Assembly: GCA_934047225.1 (NCBI GenBank)
Contig: OW203986.1
Coordinates: forward strand, 19,781,221 to 19,845,220
Reading direction: 5' to 3'
DNA: 64,000 nucleotides
Origin: Ypsolopha sequella
Lineage: Eukaryota > Arthropoda > Insecta > Lepidoptera > Ypsolophidae
Shown here: one piece after another, positions 12,262 to 24,955 of the stretch
Layout of the letters: every line of letters begins with the position of its first letter
Position numbering within the stretch: the first letter of the stretch is position 1
Made by a program: the position numbers and the translations under genes
Notes under the pieces: model-generated
The model's input: only the letters and a program-made list of their open reading frames with translations
What the model was told of the DNA's origin: nothing
The model's database searches: none

Positions 12262-12397
12262 CAGATCGCGGCAGTAAATAATGCACATCGGCTGTTATCG
12301 ACTTCGTAGAGCGTCGCGTCTCTGTCACCAGACTGTTATAGTGCGTCATCCGACAGACGCTGCGATACGATGTGCATTATTCACTGCCGTGACCTGT
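12262..12397. mobile_element. Foldback MITE G
   Basis: Arms: CGGCAGTAAATAATGCACAT at the left and ATGTGCATTATTCACTGCCG at the right. The centre has a further imperfect pairing (GAGCGTCGCGTCTCTG with CAGACGCTGCGATACG). About 136 bp, non-coding. Confidence 0.6.
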
Positions 12398-12402
12398 GAA
12401 GT

Positions 12403-12535
12403 GAAATGAAATAATGAAATGAAATAGGAAATGAAATATATTTATTTATGTAATTTAGGTATAACAGATACACCTATTACAGGTAAGTAATTAAATAATC
12501 TGAGTGTATAGGTAATAGTGTAATGTACTAGACCA
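12403..12535 (-). mobile_element. Probable LINE 3' end with ATTTC tail
   Basis: Begins with repeated GAAATGAAAT, the minus-strand view of an (ATTTC)n LINE tail, followed by AT-rich sequence. No coding remnant is attached. Confidence 0.3.
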
Positions 12536-12884
12536 AGGTTTTTTCTGTGCAATTCTTCAGAATGCGACGTCAAGTTAGTTACAAATGACATCACATTCTT
12601 GGAGCTCCGAAAAGGTAAGGAAGGTGTGCGGGGGGATACTGCATGAGTGCACGCCCGCTTTCTGTACTGGCCTGAACTGTAGAAGCAATACCTAGACGAA
12701 TAATCACCTAATCACAGCTCATCATTTCATAGTTAAGCACCGCTTGACTGAAATTCTCAAATGTGAAATCCCCTGATAGGTTCACAAGCCTACCAAACAT
12801 AACTTTAAACATACAATCCTCAAATGCATGACTTATTACGGGAAACTATTTTGTATAAACATATTATTTTGACGACCTTTGCAG

Positions 12885-13165
12885 TTTAGTGGTTCAAGTA
12901 CTTGACCACTGATCCAATGGTTGCGGTTTCAAATCCTATAGGGGCTCATTTGTGTTTGTTCTGCGTGTTTCAGAAGGCACTTTAAGCTTTTTTCCCGAAG
13001 TACGGCAATATGGCTCATCACCCATCACGGTGTGACATAATAATCATTGGTGAAACGTGCGTGTACGAGTGTAGACTGTAACATGGATTTCACAGTCCGT
13101 ACTCTGAAACACCTCTGACACCTCATAAGGGATTCATGTCGCGACGATGTATTGTTATACTTTGT
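12885..13165 (+). repeat. tRNA-derived SINE copy
   Basis: Pol III-like signals in order: an A-box-like TTAGTGGTTCAAG near 12896 and a B-box-like GGTTTCAAATCC near 12927. The body contains CGGCAATATGGCTCATCACC, ATCATTGGTGAAACG and CTCTGAAACACCTCTGACAC, ending in ATTCATGTCGCGACGATG. The same body is found inverted at 27530-27890 and again near 46583-46980. Confidence 0.65.
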
Positions 13166-13194
13166 AAAACTTTTAAAATAAATCATACAGTAAC

Positions 13195-13270
13195 AGCAGC
13201 GCGCCACTCGACGTCACGTCGGAAGCGGAAGGGATTCAGCAATCGACGCTCTCTCTCCCGCTGAGCTACT
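13195..13270 (-). repeat. tRNA-like repeat head, copy 2
   Basis: Minus strand reads AGTAGCTCAGCGGGAGAGAG, a good Pol III A-box-like sequence, then GCGTCGATTGCTGAATCCCT and GACGTGACGTCGAGTGG. Same order as 10205-10275. No B box of a functional tRNA and no tRNA fold is seen. Confidence 0.4.
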
Positions 13271-13283
13271 GCAGAGCTACTGC

Positions 13284-13587
13284 TTTTTAGGGTTCCGTAC
13301 CCACAGGGTAACCAACGGGACCCTATTACTAAGACTCTGCTGTCCGTCTGTCTGTCCGTCTGTCCGTCTGTCACCAGGTCGTATCTAATGAACCGTGATA
13401 GTTAGACAGTTGAAATTTTCACAGATGATGTATTTCTGTTGCCGCTACAAAAACAAATACTAAAAAACAGAATAAAATTAATATTTAAGGGGGCTCCCAT
13501 ACAACAGACATTTTTTTTTTGCCGTTTTTATAGATAATGGTACGGAACCCTTCGTGCGCGAGTCCGACTCGCACTTGCCCGTTTTTT
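13284..13587 (-). repeat. GGTTCCGTACC dispersed repeat, copy 4 (complete)
   Basis: An inverted near-full copy of the element at 11711-12006. It runs from TTTTTAGGGTTCCGTACCC to GGTACGGAACCCTTCGTGCG and ends TCGCACTTGCCCGTTTTTT. It carries a CTGTCCGTCTGTC-type simple stretch inside. Confidence 0.75.
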
Positions 13588-14873
13588 ATATTCCCTGATC
13601 GTTCCACATAATTTTTTTGTTGGCATTGATCTGATTCAGTCATCAGTATTTACTTACTTTAATGATTTATTATATTTGATTTGGTACGAAATAACCATTT
13701 ATCCATCCCAAAATTTCCTACGATATTTTCTTACGGACAGACCAATATCCTAGCCCATAGATAACCTCAACTTTTCACTTTCCATCTAATGTTTTCCGCG
13801 CCAAACTCCAATAACAAAGAAAGAAAGAACGAGTGCGGAATAAAAAAAGGCTTTCGACAGGTTTTGCCTTCGATTGCGATACTTTACGTCCCTCGTTGCG
13901 ACGCTTTTCAAAATGGTTCAGTTTAATGCCCGCTTTACGTGCATCGACAATGGGCAATTTTATAGCTGCGCTCAGCCCCGACTAAAGGGAAAACGTTTTG
14001 CACATGCACAAAGCAAAGCATAAATATTCAGTAATGGCTGCTGAAATATGATACTAATCTGGCTAGTTTTAAAGATTGCTATGCCGCGATTGTTTGCATC
14101 TGTTGGCGTTACGAGCGACGCTACCCGCGCGTGGTAATCCATCACGATAACAAATCTATGCACAAAAGCCGGTCGATGGACGCAGAACGAACGATGTGTT
14201 CACAACATCTTAAGTAACCCTAAAATCTCGGCATCCAGCAAGAATTCGTGCATGAAACGATTAATGACGCTTACTTAATGAACCGAAAGAGGTTGCCAGA
14301 TCACGGAAAGTCGCATTTCATTCCCTCCCCGACCATAAAAGAAAAAACACGGACTACTTTACACTTAGGGCGGTTGCGAAGGACGTCTTTCAAAGGATTA
14401 CGCTTTGGATTAGAAAATGATCTCGAAGCGTATTTCTCAAAAATGTACGTTAAGTCGACAAGCAGGTTTATCCGGGTCAGGAGTGCCGATTATTCGGCTC
14501 TTATTTTATTTACGTCGTCCCTCGGGCCGGCCCTGTCTAGATAGATGGAGCAATCAGGGCCGCTGCTGACACGGACTTTACAGCAAGGTTCTGCCCTGCC
14601 TTCGAAGGGGATTTATTGATCACATGTAAGGAATCTGCTGCTCTTGTTTATGTAATGCGTACACGGTCCGGCAAGTGCTACATTAGTTTAGCCTCTTATG
14701 CGTGTAGTGGACCGTTGTAATCTTGAGATAATGTTTCAGTGACACAGGCTAAATGTCGTGATAGGTAATATGTACTAATGCGGCAATACTGTTTACTCAT
14801 GCAACATGCTATTATTAATTAAATCCCTTACCATCGCATCAGTGCGGCTGTTTAATAGTATATCTACAAATTA
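13588..14873. other. Intergenic, nothing recognised
   Basis: No gene, repeat end or RNA gene is supported. The 98-codon frame at 14248-14544 has no recognisable domain. Confidence 0.4.
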
Positions 14874-15019
14874 CGGTATTACTACAAAACGGTGTTTAAC
14901 TTTAGACAGTGTTTAAATATTTTGTTGTCCCCTTTTGTTTCATATTGTAAAAAAGTGACAGCAACAGATTTAAACACTGTCTAAAGTTAAACATCGTTTA
15001 AACACCCTTTGGTAGTAAC
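14874..15019. mobile_element. Foldback MITE E
   Basis: GTGTTTAACTTTAGACAGTG with TTTAAAT on the left arm is matched, inverted, by ATTTAAACACTGTCTAAAGT with TAAAC on the right. Flanking GGTATTACTAC / GGTAGTAACA extends the pairing. About 146 bp, non-coding. Confidence 0.65.
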
Positions 15020-17079
15020 ACAGTTAAAGTTACCTCTGACATTAGGATAGATACAAACCGTTTTCCTATAAATTAATGTTAAGGCTTTGGTAAGAAGCAA
15101 ATAAAAAACAGCAAATGATTACCCACCTGTCTTTCGCAGACTGATTTAAAGCGGGAAAGGCTAATAAAATAAGCTGCCTGATAATAAGAGCCGTTGATCG
15201 CATATTCTAGGGAGGGGAAAATATGACGATGATTTGGTGTGGCAATGGATTTAAAAATGTTTTTTGTCTTATTTTGGTTGCATGTTTTACAATCGTTTCA
15301 GTAATGTGAAAACATTCAACGTGTTTGTTAAGGTATACCAACTAGATGAATTTTGGTCCCGCCGCAACCGCAAGCCATAATCGTCGCAAAGTACATTTTC
15401 AAAACGTCATCTTGACTCTTGCACTTCAAATACATGGATTCACGAACCGCGTTACATCTAAGAAAGTGTAGCCTCGGAAACAAATTGCGCCTTTGTGGCT
15501 TAGTGGTCGAATTTCGGCTTACTATTCCGGAGATTAGTTGTCCATTATCAGTGTCCGGGCTGCAGATTTTATGGGGGAACGATTCGTGTCCGGTGCGTCC
15601 CGCACAATTTAAGATTGTTCTACTCATTTTTTAATTAAAGACATTAAATAAATGTTATAAATGAATAGGCACATCAACTTAAACTCGTGTTTTTAGTCGT
15701 TAGCCGTAAGACTATCTATGAATTCCTGCACGTGGGCCTTGTATGGTAGTAAGAAGCGGCAGAACTTGCTGCAACTGCTTCTTAAGAATTCTGAAAGCAC
15801 AACAAAGATAGTCATGCGATATCCTTACGTCGTTCGTTGAATACGATAAATTAATACTGAAATATCGATAAAAACAGCAAATACCACGAACAGACGATAA
15901 AGCGGGCAGCACTAAAGGGCTTCACCGGGGATCGGGCTCACGTCGACAGTTTTCACCCCATTTGGGGAACGTTTTTACAGCGCCCTCTCATCTAGCCAGG
16001 TACTTGTACAACAATAAACATACGCTCATCCGCATTCGGTCACTTCCTCCACCGTCCATAGGAACTGGATGCCGTGCTTATCATCCACTTCGTCCCATTT
16101 ACGAATCGTTTTAGGCAATATAAATCTAATAACTAATTATTATTTTGAACGAACATTTTGTACTTTCCACTTTTGTCTGAATATAAATATATTCAGATAC
16201 TTATGGTTTCTAAACATTAGATTGAAACGTAAATATCCAGTGAACTTCCTAAACTATAAAATTATTCCCCCCCCTAATAATAATCTGAGCGGAAAAACCT
16301 TGTTAAGAAGTTGTGCCTGTCGTGTCGAGATACTTCATGAATACGTAAATCGGAATGCTATTTTCCAACAAGTACATGAAAGATAACATAAATCAAAAAA
16401 ATTGGTTTTCCAGCGTAAGTTTAGTCTTTTTTGGCTTTCAGGCTAGTATGTAGTATGTAGTTGATTCATGATGACGTATACTTTTATTTTATTTTTATTT
16501 ATAAATTAATTGTTACATGATAATATTTAGGAGTTTGTTGTTGAACAAAATATTCAACCTCCTAGATTAAATTCTTTCAGCAAGAAAGTATTTTGTTTTT
16601 TTAAATCAACAGTTATTTCACGACCGAAAGACGAACATTTCAGGTAGTTGCTTCTACATTTACCTTGAAGCTTTTAGTAGTAAAATTGGGTAGTTGAATA
16701 GTCGAGTGTTCGGGACTGTAAGCGCTGATCCGGGTCCCTACGTTATTTATTCTCCGCTTTTCAAACGGTAGAGCTTTCAGCGGGCAATTTATAAGTAGCC
16801 ATAGATGTCTAGTGCGGTATAAACAACGACTAAAAGCCTTTATTGGCAACGAGAGCCAATCCCCGAAATAACAGGAAAAAGTTTAAAACATTTTTTATGT
16901 TTGACAACTGATATGACAACTCATACACTAAATATAGAATGTACAAAATGGCTTAGTAAGCTTGATTACAAAGCCACAGAAACACTTCTTGTAATTCCTA
17001 AATAATTAATTGTTTCCTGTTTTGTACACCTGCATCTTATTATCATTAACTAACATAATATCAATAAACATAAATGGGG
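15020..17079. other. Intergenic, nothing firm
   Basis: No gene supported. Near 15490 the words TGTGGCTTAGTGGTCGAATT are weakly A-box-like and could be a decayed tRNA-derived repeat. The rest shows no recognisable feature on either strand. Confidence 0.35.
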
Positions 17080-17405
17080 AGAAACTGAGACCTAAAATAC
17101 AGTTTGTTCTCAAACTAGCTTAGGTCTCAGGGCTCATATTAACAAGGCTTAACATTTGCAACTAGTAGGTACTTAAAAATCCGCTATATTAATATACCTG
17201 TAATGTATAGTACCTATACTACACTATTAGTGTTTACATTAAATGTCTACACTCATATGTGAATATATGTATATTGTTGTGCATACCTACCAATATTTTG
17301 TAAGAAAGTTAGATTTATTAACTATGTTCTATTAATTGTACATTTTTAGGTTAAGCTATTTCTGGTATAAATAAATGATTTTGATTTTTGATTTTTGATT
17401 TTTTT
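17080..17405 (+). mobile_element. Probable LINE 3' end with TGATTTT tail
   Basis: The right end is TAAATGATTTTGATTTTTGA, a tandem TTTTTGA tail typical of a LINE 3' terminus, preceded by non-coding AT-rich sequence. No reverse transcriptase is attached and the left boundary is arbitrary. Confidence 0.35.
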
Positions 17406-17423
17406 CTCTACTTAAAGGTATGG

Positions 17424-17600
17424 GTGGCCCGCGATTGAGCACCTCATTTTGCATCAAGTAGAACTGATCTCTATGACGTTTTATTATTGTTTCAAATAGC
17501 GCACTCTGAGCCGTGGCTGTTACGACAACTGAAATAACGCGCACTCTCGAAAAACTGCGTTTTTATTCGATAACTTGGCTTCTGGTTGTAATAAAAACAC
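17424..17600 (+). repeat. Dispersed repeat, copy 2 (pair with 1640-1830)
   Basis: Same segment order and orientation as 1640-1830: ATTGAGCACCTCATTTT, GAGCCGTGGCTGTTACGAC, then a CGCGCACTC region and ATAACTTGGCTTCT. Confidence 0.5.
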
Positions 17601-20600
17601 GATTTGTTCAAACTAGATAGATATCATTCAATTCTTCAAAGAAACAACCAACTAAATACTCGAGGGAAAATTAATATAAACTATAAAATTAGTAAAATAG
17701 AGGTAAAAAAGATTTTCTTTACAGTAAACATATGAATATTGACGTGATTTGTTCAAACTTACTTCGTATATATTAGGAGAGCCTGTGATTTTTAATGCCT
17801 GTGGGTTTCCTGATTATTGCAACAAAATCATCCAAAGACTGTCATTTCATTTCTGTTTGCCTCATCTTTCTCCTTAATGCAGCGAAGAAGTCTGCAAAAT
17901 GAGAAAATTTTCTCGAAAATCACGTATACTTAGAAAGTATTTGAAGCTAAGCTTTTCTAGCCAGGTCATTAACAACCAGCAACAAATGTTAGCTCCAGTC
18001 CTAGGACTTATAGTAATCGTAGTAATCGTATACACCGGGTGTAAATGTACGGGAACCTTTAAATTAACTTACTCTACTCACTACACTGAAAACTTTCCTA
18101 AAGAAACATACACATGCAAATGTAAAATAATGGATTTGTCCAAACAAAATTTACAGTTAGTATAAAAAGTTAGTACAGAATAGTAGTTTACTGCCGCGGT
18201 CGACAAGTTAGGCGTCGATGTGACGAACGTGAGAATGTGGGCCGAGGTACACATACCTATGTGACTCCATCAAAGCCCATTTGCCGTCAAGGCTTGCATA
18301 GTACTTTTCTCAAACAATTCGTGGATATCCAAATAATTAGTAAATAGTTATTTGTGCAATAAGAGAGCAAAGTTTTTTTTTGTTGTGATTGCCGAGTTTG
18401 GATCCCGAGCAAGCAAAGGATTCTATCCTGAGCGTGGTGAGGGATTCAACGACACAAGAAACAAAATTAATTTGCTCTCTTGTGACACATACAACTTTTC
18501 ACCTCACTAGCGAGAAAACACAAGATGTAAAGACACAATATTTTCAAACGAACTTATAAGAATTCAATGGGTTTTTTCTTTAAATAACACCATATGAAAT
18601 TATTGCACATGAAAAAAAATGTAAGGAATGTTAATTGAATCCCAAAAGCCGTGAAAAATCGGAAAATCTTTGATAAACCTATCGAAAACGCAAAACACAA
18701 CCATCACGCGGGCGTTTTACTATATCTATCTGTTTCCGGTAGAAGTTTATTTGTTTATACCACTGACCTCTAGCAATACAAAACATAAAATTACAGTTCT
18801 TTCTTGTGCTGGTTCAAAGCGAACGTACCGGGATCTAAAATTGACACTTGTAGTTAACGTAATTTTCTCATCTTTATGATTAGTTCCGAGTACACTCACG
18901 TGACTCACTGCAGCGATCAGCGCCAAAATGTCGATAATCAAATGTCATCATTATCTGGTCGTCAATAGAAAGCCTGGCTACTAGTAGTACTATAGAGGTC
19001 AGTTGTTTATTCGGCGTCCATAGTCTCCATAGTCTACACATTAGTAGGCTATACACAGGATTTAGAGAAGTTTACCTTGTCTACGGTATCCGACAAGCTG
19101 TGTATAGCCTCCCAATATTTATGGAATCCATATACATGTAGCGAAAGAGATAGCCGCCACGCTGATATTTGCTATCTCTCTGTCTCTTGAGCAGAGGATA
19201 TGGAGTTTCTAAACAATTCGCAGTGATCTTAATTCAAAACACTTTTCTTCACTGAGTGAGCAAAATCGGCTTTTGCTCACTGGTTTGAAACAAAAAAGGT
19301 GCGCTTTTCGAGTTAGTGAAGTGAAAATAACTATTTTACTTTTAACAATTCAAAAAGTTGATATGCTAGGTACTTTTGGGAGAAAGGTTTCTACTAGACT
19401 CTAGAGAGTCACACTGTGCTTCGTTCAAAACATTTTCATCGGATTCAAATTTCTTCATTCAAGCTCATTTTAATCAATTAATTATTAATTCAATAAAAAT
19501 CATGTTTCGCGCCTTTTTTTTTGCGATGCCTCCTTTGTGTTCAGCCAGTAACATTAAAAAACCTCTTTGCACATTGAAATTGCTAGTAAGTAAATGTAAC
19601 AAAACCACATTTCATACTCAAATAATGCCACAATATTTTCATAGTGTTATCACACGACACATATGAATTTCATATTAATATTGCCGGCCGCTGATGGCTT
19701 GTTTTTCACCACTACTAGAAGTTCGATTGCTCTCGAACACAGGCGCCTCTGCCCTGCTGCGTCATCCGAAAATGACTCTATTGGTAAAATGATTTGTTAG
19801 TCAAACTATAATTAACAACTTCATTTTAGGAAATTATTCTTGCGGATAAGAAACAGCACGATAATATTGTTCAAAGTCAAGCTGTTTCCAGACTAAAATT
19901 AAGTAAAATTGGTTATTTATTTGAAACCACTAATGGTATATGTATGGTTGTTGCACTAAAATACAAAGAAAATATTGCTTGGAAAAATTATTTATGGTTT
20001 TTTTTTTCTTTCATCGTGTCCATGTGAAAAGTAGATAATAATATAATTTTCTTCTATTTTGCGCTATCCGGAGACCCACCGACGACGTCGTAATGCAGTG
20101 CGCGCTGATATGAACGCTATTTGAATATGTTTCTGTCGCTATTTGTACCGACACAGGTCGACTCAAGGTCGTTGGCGGTTACCTGCCCCTTAAATGATTA
20201 TCGTATTACGCTCTTGTTTGAGAAAAAAATATTTCTTCTATTTTCCCGGTGTTTCTATGGGAAGGTTGTCCAATATGATCAGGTAAAGTATGTGGCTTAA
20301 TTAAAAGATGCCAGTGTATTTACATCCAGTATGAAATATAAAGTCTAAAATGTGGCTTTCAAGGGTTTAATTATAAATTTGTTCTCCTTTTTACTTATAC
20401 TAAGCATTGGACGCTATATTTTAAAACGAAATTCATAACATAATACGGCTACAATGCGCAAAAAGTACAGAAAAAGGTTTGGGCTAACCGCCAAGTGTAA
20501 ATAAATTTTCGCTGGTTAAAAAAGAGAAACATGTTGGATGAAAATTGTCCGCGTAAAAGCTTATTCTGTACATATACATGTAACTATTAGACTCTATTGA

Positions 20601-21113
20601 GTTTGCACTAAAATTTTTCATTAATTTATTGTCTCGGTACAAGTTACACAATATATCTTTATGAACCACTTACCTCTATAGTGCATTACTCTAAAGATAA
20701 ATTTAAATAAATTTATATTTCGTTTATCGGCTTATTTCTTTTATTTTTTTGATATATAATTATAAAGGTAAATATATATACATCAGGCACAAAACATCAT
20801 GATAATCCAAGATACATTTCGGGCCCCACTGGGCCCGGCAGCAGTTGGAGTAATAAGTAATACCTAGATATAATATGTGGCGGTTTTTACGTTCGAATAC
20901 CATTTAATTATGTTACAATAAAACCAAATGGAATGTCACTAACAAACAGTTTTTATGATATAATATTATTAAAACTCGCGTGAACTGACATTCGAAATTA
21001 TTATTACATACGGCTTGAACACTTGTGATTGTTGTTGACTATATGCCAACCTTTTCACGGATACAATTTCGGCATTATCAAGGCGAGTGTCGTTCTTAGG
21101 ACGACGACGCGGC
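17601..21113. other. Intergenic, one short palindrome
   Basis: No gene supported over 3.5 kb. AGGCTATACACAG near 19048 and its inverse CTGTGTATAGCCT near 19098 form a 60-bp foldback. Nothing else is recognised. Confidence 0.4.
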
Positions 21114-21790
21114 GTTTTTAGGGTTCCGTACCCAAAGGACAAAACGGAGCCATTACTGTTCCGTCCATCTGTACGTCCGTCCGTGCGTATTTCACAGGTC
21201 TCTAGCTCATAGACGGAATGAGTGGATCTGAAATTCGGATGTTTTGTGTAGAATGTTGACCCGAAACCGTAATATTGAATTGAAAAGTTGATTGAATTAT
21301 TTTTCAAAGACATGAAAAGTGAGCCGAAATAATTTTGTTCTATTTTACCCTCGCACGTGGGATGTCATTAACTAGAGCTCATTGAGCAGAGTGATTTTTT
21401 ATTTTTTATCTTCTAAAATAAATAAATTTATTTTTTTATTTGTTTAAAGAAATGTTGGGCCGTCAAAGCTATCAGTTCTAGACTATTTTAGTTACGGGGT
21501 CTATCGCAAAAACTAAACCAGTTGGGAATTTGGAATTTCTGTATATTCTGTGAATTTCTGTGCCATATACTGTATTTAAACCACAAATACTGAAAACGCC
21601 AATTTATAATGTAGTTTTAGGGTTGCGTACCAAAATACACGACCAACTTAGTTTTGCGGGTTTTTTTCATAAATTTTCTAGATAATGATAACTTTGTAAT
21701 TTTTGTTCAAATTATTTAAGTATACCAACATCTTTGAATGGTACGGAACCCTTAGGGCTCGACTCCTACTCTTACTTGACTGATTTTATT
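21114..21790 (-). repeat. GGTTCCGTACC family, long copy
   Basis: Starts TTTTTAGGGTTCCGTACCC. Near 21740 it has GGTACGGAACCCTTAGGGCT with a CTCGACTCCTACTCTTACTT end. It shares internal segments (GGGCCGTCAAAG, GGGTCTAT, AATTTCTGTATATT) with 53296-53998 in the same order. The other copy is interrupted by a Helitron; this one is not. Confidence 0.6.
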
Positions 21791-22449
21791 TATAGGCACG
21801 ACAAAAGTTATGTATTTTAACTGTCGGAGACAAGACGCCAACTACAGTTCGCTGATTTCTGAGGTATCCGAAGAGGAATAGGCAAATGTTTGAGAAATGG
21901 TTTAGGCATATGAAAAGTGTACGAGCTCAAGACGAATATACTTCAGAAAAGATAAATGTGATACGAAATACACATTTTACTTTTTAAGTTTTTTTTTTGT
22001 ATGACCCTCGTGGTATTCACGCAAACTACGTGCCATCCGTAGCAAATAGTAGCCAGAACCAAAGGTTCTCGAATTACTAGGTAGAAGTTGAGATTTAGTA
22101 ATGAGTGACTGGCTACAAAACTTAAACTTCGATTGGTCATACAAAACCATAGAGGAACTAACCTAAAAAGATGTGATCACACTTGGTTTGTTCGAAATAA
22201 ATTCCGCCAATTTACAATACAATCCCCGGTTAGTTTATGCAAAAATACTGATATGTTGACGAAATCGGAAAAAACGGCATTTCCTTCTCGGGGCTAGTTG
22301 TTCGACGAACAAAACTAATTTTGGCTCTTAATTTTTAAAAGTACGCGAAAACAATTCAACTTCCTAACTGGCTAAGCCAACACTACGCATTGATAGAGAT
22401 AGAGAATTCCCGGTAAGCGAGAGTGAGATGGATATATAGCCAAGTAATT
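21791..22449. other. Intergenic, nothing recognised
   Basis: No gene, repeat end or RNA gene is supported here. Confidence 0.4.
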
Positions 22450-23056
22450 AGGGTTGCCAGATGGTAAAACCAAAATATTTAGGCAAATTTTCAAAAAGTC
22501 GGGATTTTGAGATTAGGGTCAGGACAAATAAAAATTACGAATCAAAAAATTATTTTTTATTATTACAAATTAAAGTAATTACAACAATAGTAGTTTATGC
22601 TACAAGGGCGAAAAGGAATAAAATACGATTTAAACGTAACCGAGTAATTTACGCCCGTGTATCATACTACGTTTTTCAATGCATAGTGTAAGGAAATAAA
22701 ACAAATATAATCTTGTGAACTTTAAATTATGATTGGCGCAAAAGGACTGTATCCAGAGCCGTTAAACAGTGGGAAAAAAAAAGTATAACATTTATTGTAC
22801 ACAGGAAAGGCTGCAAGTGAGCCAACCATTGTAAATAAATTAAAAAATAATAATAAGGGCAAAATAATCGACTTTCTGTTCGGTTTTGTTGCATAAAAAG
22901 CGGGCCTTTACGAGCACTTGCATTGAAAAATGCTTTTTTGCCCGTCGACCGTTGTTATTTGTTATTTGTCGGGACAATTGTATATTTTGTCGCGACTCTG
23001 GACATCATATTAAATGTCAGGACAATCCCGACGAATCCCGACCATCTGGCAACCCT
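22450..23056. mobile_element. Inverted-repeat element D with TA flanks
   Basis: Terminal inverted repeats GGGTTGCCAGATGGT / ACCATCTGGCAACCC lie between TA dinucleotides, as expected for a Tc1/mariner-type non-autonomous element. A GTCGGGATTTTGA / AATCCCGAC pair lies just inside. The middle (22587-22928) is the inverted copy of the block at 11121-11515, so one repeat probably sits inside another. A lone GGGTTGCCAGATG end also occurs near 28487. Confidence 0.65.
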
Positions 23057-24955
23057 AGCTGTAATGCTAATATTTGTTAGATGTAGCCAAAGCATGATGA
23101 GAATTTATAGGTTTCTGAATTTCCGTTATTGACTGACATACGAAACTAAAATATCTCTACATAATCTCATATATTAATATAAAATTTTATCAAACACTTT
23201 TCTTGGATTTATTTCAACCAGAACGAAACAAGAATGCACATCCGAGCAGTTCCAAACACTTCTACGCCAAGTTTTAACCCTTCCAATAAGATACAAAAGT
23301 CGCGGTGTCAGCTTTAATATCAAGAGATATCAAGAAAAGTAAGTTAGCGTCCTTTAGAAAATGTTTCATATTATTGTCATGTTGTAGTTTCGCACTTAGC
23401 TCGCGAGCGTCGTCGGGCAAGCGTTGTCTCGGTAACTTTTAACGAGTTTGTCGGACACGACGGATAGGGTTGAGTCCCAAACATACGTTGAAACAAACCC
23501 CTTCAAACCCCCTATGCTGGTTGTTAAGATTAAATCACGGAATCCGGAAACTGGCGATAGTACTCGTCTAACATTAACCCTCAAATCGCGAAAAAAATCA
23601 GATGTTCAATAGAAAAGTTACATACCTACTCGACCAAATGTATGAAACAACTATATACTTTTTTACGATTTCTCCAATTTTTTTTTACGAAAAGTTGTTC
23701 GTTTGTGGTTGTGTTCTATCTCCTTCCAGTTTCCGGCTTCTGCATCATCATCTTAACACTCTCTATAGAAATGTTGGCGTAGCGAGCGAAACTAGTAGCG
23801 AAGTCGCAAGTGCTACAGTGCCAGCTGCTGGAGTATGCCGAAATCTGGGAGTCACAGGGTCCTTGGTTGATCCTGAAACTCTTGAAAAAAAAAAAACACA
23901 TAAACATTTATACAATTGAAGCAGCATTCAGTGGCTCCCAGACTAGTCCATGGAGAGTCTACCATGGGTGCCGGTAAACAGATTACAATATAGATGATAT
24001 ACAGTGTTCGTACAGGCGGCTAACAAAGTGACACCACTAAGATATAATTAAAATAAAACATCATTAGAAAAGTTGACTTATTAAAACTTAATTTTAAGAC
24101 TAATATTCTTTGTCAAATACTTTGAAAGTATTTGAAGTTGAAATACAAGCGCTAAAAAGTTGAAACCGCTATTGTGCGCCTCGAAATAACTTCATAGACT
24201 ATATTAATTTCAATCTTAAGATTTTCATGTTTAAGGTACACTTAAGTATGCAGTGAAACGCTGTGATTTATATCACAGTCTTGCTTACTGAGATTTTCTC
24301 GATTCAGGAATTGGCCCTTAAAACAGACTAGTAATAACATTGTAATTTTATTTCAAACATCTTTGTTTTTATTGTGTAACATCTTTATTGAAACAATTAA
24401 CTTAAATAACATTAAAATTAAAATAAAAAGGACTAAAATAAATACATCTAAACTAAACTAAAAATATCCTAAAAAAATAAACTAAAACACCTTGAAAGAT
24501 AAACTATATTATAAATAAAAAACTTCGTATATTTTTTTTATATTTTTTTATATATAATTTTATTCATGTATTTACTGCATAAGAGTTTGAGATTATAATG
24601 AACAAAATAAATGAATGAGAAAAATGTACACAAATCTACTTAAGAATTATTTAATAAATTAATGTAGAACAGCTATGTTAATAAGGAGGGACGAAGAGCG
24701 GTACGAACCGGGAGGCTTCAATAAAGTGCGCAGTTCGTGACGTCGCGACAGACACTCTAGTTCTGGTTCACATATGTTACACCGCTCTCTCTACTTCAAC
24801 CACTAACACTATTTTTATCACCGCATAGCTTTCTTTGTAAGTTGATACATGGCTGAAACTCCATGCGCTAAAATTTCCACATTTATATTATTGATGATTA
24901 TTTATTTTGCTACATGGTATTTTAATAATTAAACATATTTGCACGTTTAAACGTA
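23057..24955. other. Intergenic, nothing firm
   Basis: No gene supported. Around 24330-24680 the sequence is very AT-rich and could be an untranslated repeat end, but no boundary is seen. Confidence 0.4.

Noticed and set aside
13195..13270. Functional tRNA gene
   Set aside because: Only an A-box-like piece is present. There is no anticodon stem, no B box at proper distance, and a matching repeat lies elsewhere.
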